DNA from: Desulfobacterales bacterium
Lineage (GTDB): Bacteria > Desulfobacterota > Desulfobacteria > Desulfobacterales > UBA2174_A
Length of the DNA stretch: 12,876 nucleotides
Assembly: GCA_025454075.1 (NCBI GenBank)
Contig: JALOPD010000086.1
Span: 1 to 12,876 of the forward strand
Direction of reading: 5' to 3'
Shown here: in pieces, positions 7,394 to 12,540 of the stretch
How positions within the stretch are numbered: the first letter of the stretch is position 1
Layout: the number at the start of each line of letters is the position of its first letter
Notes under the pieces: generated by a model
The model's input: the letters and a program-made list of their open reading frames with translations, nothing else
Told to the model about the DNA's origin: nothing
Database searches by the model: none
Program-made: the position numbers and the translations under genes

Positions 7394-7605
7394 GTGCCCG
7401 AGAAGGAAGCCACCGCCCGCATCAAGATCACCCGGCTGCTCGAAGCAGCCGGGTGCGCGCCATCATCGTCAGCCGCGAGTACACCGACCTGGCGACCGAC
7501 CCGGTGCTCTCTACCCGGGGCTTCAGGGCCGTGCCGCCGAAATACCGCACGCTCGTGCCCGAGTACGTCAAGGACTACGTTCCGCTTAACCAGTTTACGG
7601 CGTGA
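7394..7605 (+). pseudogene. hsdR: Remnant of type I restriction hsdR: N- and C-terminal ends only
   Basis: From GTG 7394 (GACAGGA upstream) the frame reads PEKEATARIKITRLLEAAG, the typical start of one HsdR/DEAD-helicase type I R-subunit family, where a Trp and a long nuclease-helicase body should follow. Instead, from about 7453, in another frame, the sequence reads IVSREYTDLATDPVL through EYVKDYVPLNQFTA to the TGA at 7603-7605, which resembles the C-terminal end of the same family. About 20 N-terminal and 50 C-terminal codons survive; the restriction nuclease, ATP-binding and helicase motifs are all missing. The junction falls at a perfect 12-bp inverted repeat. The GAGGA site of the next gene overlaps this stop codon, so the original operon spacing is kept. 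The C-terminal assignment is from memory and less certain than the N-terminal one. Confidence 0.65.
7429..7455. repeat. Perfect 12-bp inverted repeat at the hsdR deletion junction
   Basis: Arms CACCCGGCTGCT (7429-7440) and AGCAGCCGGGTG (7444-7455) are separated by CGA. The left part encodes the expected ITRLLEAAG of HsdR, so the palindrome largely pre-existed in the gene. The break in protein homology comes directly at its right edge. Such a hairpin could stall replication and promote the deletion. Confidence 0.7.
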
Positions 7606-7615
7606 GGATGACGGC

Positions 7616-8359
7616 ATGGCAAAGATCAGACCCAGTGGAGGATATCGCGACCTGCGCAGCTTTCAGATTGCAACCATCATCTACGATGCGACCTACTGGT
7701 TCTGCGAACGCTTCATGGAACCGCGGACCCGGATGAGCGACCAGATGGTGCAAGCCGCCCGCAGCGGGCGGCAGAACATCGCCGAGGGCAGCCGGGCCTC
7801 GGCCACCTCGTCGCATACCGAGCTCCGGCTGGTCAACGTCGCGCGTTCCAGCCTGGAAGAGCTGCTGCTCGACTACGAAGATTATCTGCGACACCGCCGC
7901 CTTCCCCAATGGGCGCCGGATTCGCCCGAGGCCCTGGCGGTGCGGCGGGTGGAAAAGAATGATCGGTCGGATCCGTCCGATCGGACCGATCATTCACACT
8001 ACGCCCTTTACGCCCGCTGGCTCGACCACCCGGACCCCGCCGTGCGGGCGAACGCCCTCATCTGCCTGATCAACCAGGCCAACTACCTGCTCGACCGGCA
8101 GATCGAGGCCCTGGAAAAGGCGTTTATCGCAGAGGGCGGCTACAGCGAGCAGCTGGCCACCGCCCGTATCGCCGAGCGCAGCCGTAAAAAGAATTCGTCC
8201 GATCGGTCGGATCCGACGGATCGGTCGGATCTGATTCCCGCCTGCCCCAAATGCGGCAAGCCCATGGCGCTGCGCACGGCCCAGAAAGGCAAGAACGCCG
8301 GCAGGCAGTTCTGGGGCTGCACCGGCTACCCCGAATGCAAGCACGCCGCCGAGATCTGA
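7616..8359 (+). CDS. Four-helix-bundle (23S rRNA IVP-type) protein with C-terminal topoisomerase-type C4 zinc finger, copy 1
   Basis: The protein has 247 residues. Residues ~8-110 match the four-helix-bundle/IVP family: the core AARSGRQNIAEGSRASATSS followed by VARSSLEELLLDYEDYLR corresponds to that family's 'NIAEG' motif. A second helical part (ANALICLINQANYLLDRQIE) fits the 'four helix bundle suffix' domain. The C-terminus is a topoisomerase-like C4 zinc finger with Cys210, Cys213, Cys235 and Cys241 (FWGCTGYPEC). Related IVP-fold proteins such as Avd bind nucleic acid; the role in this locus is unknown. The start is fixed by GAGGA (7604-7608), which overlaps the hsdR stop, so translation was coupled to hsdR. 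The frame continues upstream into the hsdR remnant, which is not part of this protein. The hsdM start lies 4 bases after the stop. Two Ser-Asp-X repeat tracts (residues ~116-125 and ~194-205) separate the domains. Confidence 0.85.
   Translation: MAKIRPSGGYRDLRSFQIATIIYDATYWFCERFMEPRTRMSDQMVQAARSGRQNIAEGSRASATSSHTELRLVNVARSSLEELLLDYEDYLRHRRLPQWAPDSPEALAVRRVEKNDRSDPSDRTDHSHYALYARWLDHPDPAVRANALICLINQANYLLDRQIEALEKAFIAEGGYSEQLATARIAERSRKKNSSDRSDPTDRSDLIPACPKCGKPMALRTAQKGKNAGRQFWGCTGYPECKHAAEI
7961..7990 (+). repeat. 9-bp-period repeat encoding Asp-X-Ser/Thr, copy 1 first linker
   Basis: Three and a third units of GATCSGWCS-type sequence (gatcggtcg, gatccgtcc, gatcggacc, gat) encode DRSDPSDRTD. 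The tract is dense in palindromes (cggatccg, ccgatcgg), and gatcggtc pairs with gaccgatc across it. It lies in the linker before the helix ANALICLINQ. Confidence 0.75.
8195..8230 (+). repeat. 9-bp-period repeat encoding Ser-Asp-X, copy 1 second linker
   Basis: Four 9-base units give SSDRSDPTDRSD just before the zinc finger (LIPACPKCG). Base content matches the first tract (tcg/tcc gat cgg). It sits at the same domain boundary as the second tract in copy 2. Confidence 0.75.
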
Positions 8360-8363
8360 CCGC

Positions 8364-9169
8364 ATGCTCGACACCGACACCAAACGCCGCATCGACACCG
8401 CCCGCGACATTTTGTGGGCAAGGTGCCCGACCCCAAGAGCCAGGTCGAGCAGATCACCATCGCGCTCATCTACGAGTTCATGGACGACATGGCCGCGCAC
8501 CTGGCGCCCGGCGGCCGCGCCGGCATCATCGTGCCCGAGGGGATCATCTTCCAGAGCCAGACCGCCTACAAGCAGCTGCGCCGGATGCTGGTGGAGGAGT
8601 ACCTCGTCGCCGTCGTCTCGCTGCCTGCCGGCGTGTTTCAGCCCTATTCCGGCGTCAAGACCTCGATCCTGATCCTCGACAAGTCGATCGCGAAGCAGGC
8701 CGGCGCCATCGCCTTCTTCAAGGTCGAAAACGACGGCTTTAATTTAGGCGCCCAGCGCCGCGAGATCGATAAGAACGACCTGCCCAAGGCCCGCACCGAG
8801 ATCGCCGAGTCCCTGCGCCGCCTGCGGACCCGCGAAAGTATGGAACCCTCTCTCCGCGGGAGAGGGCAGGGTGAGGGTTTCAAGCCGACACTGGGTCTCG
8901 TCGTGCCGAAGGAGAAGATCGCAGCGAACGGCGACTACAATCTGAGTGTAGAGAGGTATCGGGAGAATGGTGCCCGCTCCTCACGCTTCGCAATTGTGCC
9001 TTTGGGCAACGTTGCCGAGGTAATTGCTGGACAGTCGCCGCCGGGTGAGTCCTACAACGACACGGCTACGGGCGTACCCTTCTATCAGGGCAAGACCGAG
9101 TTTGGCGAAGTGTTTATCGGTGCACCTCAGAAATGGACTACCGGCCAAAAATCGTTGGTTTTTTTATAA
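8364..9169 (+). pseudogene. hsdM: Type I modification hsdM with internal deletion and frameshift, running into truncated hsdS-like TRD
   Basis: ATG 8364 gives MLDTDTKRRIDTARDI, the normal N-terminus of an HsdM family. At about 8412-8413 one base is missing (att-tt-gtgggc); beyond it the +2 frame continues VGKVPDPKSQVEQITIALIY as expected. After FMDDM (to 8491) the sequence jumps straight to AAHLAPGGRAGIIVPEG, normally some 300 residues further on; the SAM-binding DPACGTAGF and catalytic NPPF motifs are gone. The jump is in frame, and the two ends share an Asp-x-Met sequence, suggesting microhomology. The C-terminal HsdM part and KEKIAANGDYNLSVERYREN remain, leading into an HsdS-type recognition domain start (AGQSPPGESYNDTATGVPFY) that ends at KWTT and an unrelated stop at 9167-9169. 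The whole cannot methylate DNA. Confidence 0.8.
8844..8879. repeat. REP-like palindromic element inserted in frame inside hsdM
   Basis: Arms ccctctc (8846-8852) and gagaggg (8860-8866) flank a ccgcgg core, followed by cagggtgagggtt; aaccctc (8844-8850) also pairs with gagggtt (8873-8879). This matches the widespread proteobacterial 'CCCTCTCC...GGAGAGGGCAGGGTGAGGG' type of dispersed repeat as I recall it. It encodes PSLRGRGQGEG without breaking the frame, between the conserved LRRLRTRE and FKPTLGLVVPKE parts. Confidence 0.6.
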
Positions 9170-9174
9170 CCAAC
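9154..9174. repeat. Hairpin at the end of the truncated hsdS frame
   Basis: Arms gttggtt (9154-9160) and aaccaac (9168-9174) enclose a T-rich 7-base loop. The stop codon of the broken hsdM-hsdS frame falls in the right arm region. Homology to HsdS ends about 15 bases before it, so the hairpin is close to the breakpoint. Confidence 0.5.
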
Positions 9175-9245
9175 TGATACTTTACTGGTAACTACCGTTT
9201 CGTTATTGGACATCCGCGTGGACATTTTTCAACCGAGATAAAGCC

Positions 9246-9782
9246 ATGATGTTATTTCGTGACAACCGCCTCCGCGACTTCTCCGTGCCGATGGGAACGA
9301 CCTGGCTTCTGAACCAACTGGCTGAAGCCAAGGGGAAGCAGGAGCTCTTCACCCGCCGGTCGCCTCAACTACTGAACGCCCTGCGTGAAATGGCACTGGT
9401 GCAAAGCGTCGAATCCTCCAACCGCATCGAAGGCGTCACCGTGGCTGCGGACCGCTTGCGGCCGCTGGTGCTCGGCCAAGTCCGGCCGAAAGACCGGTCC
9501 GAGCAGGAAATCACCGGCTACCGCGAGGCGCTCAATCTCATCCACTCGGAAGCGGAGCACCTGCAGATCACGCCCGATCTGCTGCGGCAGGCGATAGAAA
9601 ACCTTACCGGCAATTTCACGGTCGCCGATCTGGAACGGCTCTGCCCAGGCGTCAGCCGCGACCACCTGCGCCGCCTGCTCAAAGAGATGAAGGCGGCGGG
9701 CCCAGTCAGCTGCATAGGCCGCGGGCCGGGCGCTAAATGGCAAAAACGGAAAGAGGGTCATATCCCCAAAAGAGGGTCATAA
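9246..9782 (+). pseudogene. fic: Fic-family protein lacking its catalytic core (in-frame internal deletion)
   Basis: The open frame codes 178 residues where family members of this type are roughly twice as long. The N-terminus carries the Fic_N helix with the inhibitory motif S58-NRI-E62-G63 (SVESSNRIEGVTVAADRLRP), known to occupy the ATP site of the Fic fold. Homology continues to LQITPDLLR (about 9590), then passes directly into a C-terminal winged-helix region (FTVADLERLCPGVSRDHLRRLLKEM, ending GRGPGAKWQKR). The expected HPFxxGNGR AMPylation motif is absent on every frame. The junction is in frame, so a stable small protein could still be made. ATG 9246 (MM...) has only a weak GAGA site. 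The gene follows the truncated hsdS by 76 bases, the usual place for fic in such RM loci. It may be a decayed gene or a shortened DNA-binding relic. Confidence 0.75.
9751..9781 (+). repeat. 12-bp direct repeat at the fic 3' end
   Basis: aagagggtcata occurs at 9751-9762 and 9770-9781, 19 bases start to start. The repeats encode the low-complexity tail KEGHIPKRGS and supply the stop codon. Tail-length variation by slippage is plausible. Confidence 0.65.
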
Positions 9783-9807
9783 AGAGAGTTCTTCGGGGAG
9801 GTATCAT

Positions 9808-10317
9808 ATGGACATCCAGAACATCGTATCGCAGATGCGCAGCAGCGCGCAGGCCATCGGCGCGCTGGTGGAGAGGTGCTCGGAGGAACAGGCGCGGTGG
9901 AAGCCCGACGCGGCCTCCTGGTCGATGCTGGAGGTCGTCAACCATCTTCTGGACGAGGAGCGCGAGGATTTCCGGCCGCGCATCGACGTGGCGCTCCACC
10001 GCGGCGGTGAAGGTTGGGCCCCCATCGATCCCCAGGGGTGGGTGACGGCGCGGGGCTACAACCAGCGGGAGCTGGAGCCGTCCATGCAGGGGTTCCTGAC
10101 GGCGCGGCTGGATTCGCTGGAGTGGCTGCTGGGGCTGGGGGAAGAGGAGTGGGCGAAGGAGCACCAGGCCCCGTTCGGGGCGGTCCGCGCCGGAGACCTG
10201 CTCGCCGCGTGGGTGGCGCACGACGTCCTGCACATGCGCCAGATCGTGGAGCTGAAATACGCCTATCTGGTTTTGTCGATGGAGCCCTACTCCTTGAAGT
10301 ACGCCGGCGACTGGTAG
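9808..10317 (+). CDS. DinB-family putative metal-dependent protein (169 aa)
   Basis: The protein has the size and four-helix layout of the DinB/YfiT superfamily. The probable metal ligands are His46 (LEVVNHLLDEE), His138 and His142 (AWVAHDVLHMRQIVEL), the usual three-His set. The conserved 'WSxxEVxxHL' start is seen as SWSMLEVVNHL. Members include thiol-dependent transferases and DNA-damage-inducible proteins of unknown activity; the substrate cannot be told here. The start is well defined: GGGGAGG (9795-9801) lies 6 bases before ATG 9808. The gene follows the fic relic by 25 bases and precedes four-helix copy 2 by 53. Unlike the RM genes around it, it appears complete. Confidence 0.85.
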   Translation: MDIQNIVSQMRSSAQAIGALVERCSEEQARWKPDAASWSMLEVVNHLLDEEREDFRPRIDVALHRGGEGWAPIDPQGWVTARGYNQRELEPSMQGFLTARLDSLEWLLGLGEEEWAKEHQAPFGAVRAGDLLAAWVAHDVLHMRQIVELKYAYLVLSMEPYSLKYAGDW

Positions 10318-10370
10318 CCCCGCGGACTTCAGACAAGGGCGAGCGACGCCCGGCAGAAGAGAGAGCGCCG

Positions 10371-11138
10371 ATGACCATATCCGATAACCCGCGCCCTGAC
10401 GAAGCCCAGCGCCTGATCCCCAGGCACGGGGGCTACCGCAGGCTACGCAGTTTCCGCGCGGCACTGGCGGCGTATGATGCCACGGTGTTGTTCTGCGATC
10501 GTTTCATCGACCGGCGCTCGCGCACCCACGACCAGATGGTTCAGGCCGCCCGCAGCGGCGTGCGCAACATCGAGGAGGGCAGCGTCGCCTCCGCCACCTC
10601 GAAGAAGACCGAACTCAAGCTCACCAACGTCGCCCGCGCCAGCCTCGAAGAGCTGATGCGCGACTGCGAGGACTTCCTGCGCCACTGCGGGCTGACGGTC
10701 TGGGACAAGGATTCCGCTGAGGCGCGCAAGGTGCGGGCGTGGCTGGCGTCCGACCGGTCCGACGGGTCGGACGTGTCCGACATCATGAAGACCACCGCGC
10801 CCGAGGTCGCCGCCAACACCCTGCTCTGCCTGGTCAACCAGGCCAGCTACCTGCTGCATCGCCAGCTGGAGCGGCTCGAGCGGGATTTCGTCGAGCAGGG
10901 TGGGTTCACGGAGCGGCTTTACGCGGTGCGGAGTAAAAAGCGGGCGTCCGACCAGTCTGACGAGTCGGACAAGTCAGACGCAAAGAAATCCCCGATCTGC
11001 TCCAAATGCGGCAAGTCCATGCGGCTGCGAACTGCGCGTTTAGGGCCCCGGGCCGGGTCGCGGTTCTGGGGCTGCGCCGCTTACCCTGAGTGCAAGGGCG
11101 TGCGCCCGGCCGACTCGACATTTGAACAACCGACCTGA
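10371..11138 (+). CDS. Four-helix-bundle (23S rRNA IVP-type) protein with C-terminal topoisomerase-type C4 zinc finger, copy 2
   Basis: This 255-residue paralogue of the 7616-8359 product has the same layout. The four-helix part shows GGYRRLRSFRAALAAYDAT, then DQMVQAARSGVRNIEEGS, closely matching copy 1 with the IVP 'NIAEG' motif changed to NIEEG. The suffix helix is NTLLCLVNQASYLLHRQLE. The zinc finger has Cys210, Cys213, Cys235 and Cys241 (FWGCAAYPEC), the same residue numbers as copy 1. It has its own N-terminal extension (MTISDNPRPDEAQRLIPRH) and C-terminal tail. ATG 10371 follows a purine-rich AGAAGAGAGA. Ser-Asp-X tracts lie at residues 127-137 and 193-203. No hsd gene adjoins this copy; it follows the DinB gene and ends at a bidirectional terminator. 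The function is unknown; nucleic-acid binding is inferred from the finger and fold. Confidence 0.85.
   Translation: MTISDNPRPDEAQRLIPRHGGYRRLRSFRAALAAYDATVLFCDRFIDRRSRTHDQMVQAARSGVRNIEEGSVASATSKKTELKLTNVARASLEELMRDCEDFLRHCGLTVWDKDSAEARKVRAWLASDRSDGSDVSDIMKTTAPEVAANTLLCLVNQASYLLHRQLERLERDFVEQGGFTERLYAVRSKKRASDQSDESDKSDAKKSPICSKCGKSMRLRTARLGPRAGSRFWGCAAYPECKGVRPADSTFEQPT
10749..10781 (+). repeat. 9-bp-period repeat encoding Ser-Asp-X, copy 2 first linker
   Basis: Units tccgaccgg, tccgacggg, tcggacgtg, tccgac encode SDRSDGSDVSD. It sits at the same domain boundary as the 7961 tract but uses GAC instead of GAT throughout, so it is not a recent copy of that tract. Confidence 0.75.
10947..10979 (+). 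repeat. 9-bp-period repeat encoding Ser-Asp-X, copy 2 second linker
   Basis: Units tccgaccag, tctgacgag, tcggacaag, tcagac encode SDQSDESDKSD directly before the zinc finger (KKSPICSKCG). The position is equivalent to the 8195 tract of copy 1. Confidence 0.75.
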
Positions 11139-11163
11139 TATTCAGGGTCATTTCACAGAAAAT

Positions 11164-11193
11164 CACGAGGGCGGTGAATTCACCGCCCCCGTG
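11164..11193. terminator. Bidirectional terminator between four-helix copy 2 and the superoxide dismutase gene
   Basis: A 13-position stem with one A/C mismatch (left arm 11164-11176, right arm 11181-11193, core gggcggtg/caccgccc) closes on AATT. On the minus strand it is followed by ATTTTCTG, 17 bases after the superoxide dismutase stop, so it mainly serves that gene. On the plus strand TTCATTT follows, a weaker tail for the convergent four-helix gene. Confidence 0.75.
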
Positions 11194-11210
11194 TTCATTT
11201 GGAGTTCAGT

Positions 11211-11816
11211 TCAGCCCCGAGCCGCCGTGAAGTGCTCGTTGACCTTGTCCCAGTTGATCACGTTGAAGAAGGCCGCGATGTACTCCGGCCGCCGGTTCTG
11301 GTAGGTCAGATAGTAGGCATGCTCCCAGACGTCGATCCCGAGAATGGGCGTTTTGCCCTGGCTGAGGGGGCTGTCCTGGTTCGGGGTGGTCACGATTTCC
11401 AGCTCGCCCTTGTTCGCGACGAGCCATGCCCAGCCGCTTCCGAAGAGAAGGGCGGCGGCGTTCGAGAAATCCTCCTTGAACTTGTCGAAGCTTCCGAACT
11501 TCTTGGTGATGGCCTCCACCACCGGGCCGCCGGCCTTGCCGCCCCGCTTCAGGATCGGCCAGAAGAAGCTGTGGTTGGCGTGCCCGCCTCCGTGGTTGCG
11601 CACGGCTGTGCGGATGGCCTCCGGGACGGCGTTGAAGTCCCGGATGAGCTTTTCAACGTCGAGCGCCTCAAGCGCCGCATGCCCTTTCAGGGCGGCGTTG
11701 AGTTTGTCGATGTAGGTCTGGTGGTGCTTGGTATGATGAATTTCCATGGTGCGCGCGTCGATGAAAGGCTCCAGCGCGCTGTAGGCATAGTCGAGTTTGG
11801 GCAATGAATGAGACAT
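11211..11816 (-). CDS. sodA: Superoxide dismutase, Mn-type (Fe/Mn family)
   Basis: The 201-residue product converts superoxide to oxygen and hydrogen peroxide. The metal ligands are His27 ([16 protein letters not shown]), His82 ([11 protein letters not shown]), Asp162 and His166 (DVWEHAYY). [15 protein letters not shown] and Gln147 in NQDSPL are typical of Mn enzymes; iron forms differ at these places. Cambialistic use cannot be excluded. The start at 11816 is supported by GGAGG about 7 bases upstream; the frame is open for 43 more codons but without homology or a site. No signal peptide is seen, so the enzyme is cytoplasmic. The gene stands alone between a terminator and a 370-base region that holds an unrelated small RNA on the other strand. 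Presence of this gene suggests at least occasional oxygen exposure. Confidence 0.95.
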   Translation of the reverse strand: MSHSLPKLDYAYSALEPFIDARTMEIHHTKHHQTYIDKLNAALKGHAALEALDVEKLIRDFNAVPEAIRTAVRNHGGGHANHSFFWPILKRGGKAGGPVVEAITKKFGSFDKFKEDFSNAAALLFGSGWAWLVANKGELEIVTTPNQDSPLSQGKTPILGIDVWEHAYYLTYQNRRPEYIAAFFNVINWDKVNEHFTAARG

Positions 11817-11886
11817 CGTATACCTCCGCAATGTTTCTTTTTTGGGTTCAACGTGTTGCGCACCTCTGATCGATGCCGACCGGCAG

Positions 11887-11911
11887 GGTCCCGCAATGGT
11901 TTTCCGGGACC
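11887..11911. promoter_or_regulatory. Hairpin in the upstream region of the superoxide dismutase gene
   Basis: ggtcccg (11887-11893) and cgggacc (11905-11911) form a perfect 7-bp stem with an 11-base loop, about 70 bases upstream of the sod start. I found no convincing -10/-35 pair for sod on the minus strand. The hairpin could be in the 5' leader or be an operator. Confidence 0.3.
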
Positions 11912-11993
11912 TTGTTTCTGCAGTCAACGATAAAAGTCTAACCACACCATTTGAACTTGCAACCTTGACGCCCGATGCGCTGAACTTATTTCC

Positions 11994-12022
11994 TTGACCT
12001 CGATGGATAAAGGCACTATCAT
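11994..12022 (+). promoter_or_regulatory. Strong sigma70-type promoter of the small RNA/cold-shock leader
   Basis: TTGACC (11994-11999) and TATCAT (12017-12022) match the consensus at five of six positions each, with the ideal 17-base spacer. Transcription should start about 12029, which is exactly where the first RNA hairpin begins. Confidence 0.75.
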
Positions 12023-12028
12023 AAAGTT

Positions 12029-12134
12029 ACACATTTGATGGACCTCACCGGTTGCAAGTGTGTCAAAGGTTGGATGAAAACATTTTGTTGCGTAGGTGTA
12101 ACCGCCGCTCTCTTCAAAGTGTGGCGGTTTTTTT
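12029..12134 (+). ncRNA. Small structured RNA with its own promoter and terminator, or attenuator leader of the cold-shock gene
   Basis: The predicted transcript is about 106 nt. It opens with a 9-bp stem, acacatttg (12029-12037) with caagtgtgt (12055-12063, one G.U), topped by a short gacc/ggtt stem. About 36 mostly unpaired bases follow (caaaggttggatgaaaac onward), then an intrinsic terminator. No start codon with a ribosome site and protein-like frame lies inside. The cold-shock ATG comes 55 bases after the terminator, so it may be a leader whose terminator is opened conditionally, or an independent small RNA. It does not match 6S, GEMM, or other riboswitch patterns that I know. Promoter, start point and terminator agree well, so transcription is likely; the function is unknown. 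Confidence 0.6.
12100..12134 (+). terminator. Intrinsic terminator of the small RNA
   Basis: aaccgccgc (12100-12108) pairs with gtggcggtt (12121-12129) over 9 positions with one G.U. The loop is 12 bases and a run of seven T follows (12128-12134). Orientation is plus strand. Confidence 0.85.
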
Positions 12135-12188
12135 ATGCCATCGTCGTAATCCGCCCTTGAAAAAATCTACGAAAGGAGGATTAAGGCG

Positions 12189-12389
12189 ATGATGCAAGGC
12201 AAGGTTAAGTGGTTCAACGAGCGTAAAGGCTTCGGGTTCATCGAGGCTGAGAATGGCAGCGATGTGTTCGTGCATTTCAGCGCGATCCAGGGCAGCGGCT
12301 TCAAGACGCTGGAGGATGGCCAGTCTGTCAGCTTTGATGTCCAGGATGGGCCGAAAGGCCTTTCGGCCGTCAATGTCCAGGCTGTCTAA
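12189..12389 (+). CDS. Cold-shock domain protein (CspA family, 66 aa)
   Basis: A single cold-shock domain with RNP1 KGFGFI and RNP2 VFVHF on an OB fold binds single-stranded RNA/DNA and melts mRNA structure. The N-terminus [16 protein letters not shown] and the C-terminus [13 protein letters not shown] are typical. AAAGGAGGA (12172-12180) gives a strong ribosome site. ATG 12189 and the next codon ATG 12192 are both possible starts, 8 and 11 bases away; the second gives the more usual one-Met form. The gene lies 55 bases after the small RNA terminator and before an RRM gene. It may be read through from the 11994 promoter. The family name fits, but the particular csp member cannot be assigned. 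Confidence 0.95.
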   Translation: MMQGKVKWFNERKGFGFIEAENGSDVFVHFSAIQGSGFKTLEDGQSVSFDVQDGPKGLSAVNVQAV

Positions 12390-12405
12390 AACTGCCGTCT
12401 AAAAC

Positions 12406-12436
12406 GACGCCTTCCGCTGGTTTCGCGGGAGGCGTC
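12406..12436. terminator. Strong hairpin after the cold-shock gene (terminator or processing site)
   Basis: gacgccttccgc (12406-12417) pairs over 12 positions with 12425-12436 (one G.U), with a 7-base loop, 17 bases past the stop. Only a poor AATCCTTA tail follows, so plus-strand termination may be partial. On the minus strand GTTTTAG follows. It could instead protect the csp mRNA 3' end while letting some transcription reach the RRM gene. Confidence 0.5.
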
Positions 12437-12540
12437 AATCCTTACCCCTCCGGCCCCTTGAATGCCGGAATCCGAACCGGGAGCCATCTCTATCATTCGG
12501 GCAGGCCCCGAGCATTACCCAGAGAGAAAGGATGCAATCG

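Noticed and set aside
7394..8359. Single 321-codon gene joining the hsdR remnant frame to the four-helix protein
   Set aside because: The N-terminal part is the hsdR start read through the deletion into a wrong frame; GAGGA and ATG 7616 define the real start.
10014..11138. Four-helix copy 2 extended upstream to 10014
   Set aside because: The extension overlaps the well-supported DinB gene in another frame and has low-complexity shadow composition.
7616..11138. Diversity-generating retroelement, because the four-helix proteins resemble Avd
   Set aside because: No reverse transcriptase, template repeat or variable repeat was found in the window.
11199..11807. Plus-strand open frame over the superoxide dismutase gene
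   Set aside because: The minus-strand product has all metal ligands of Mn superoxide dismutase.
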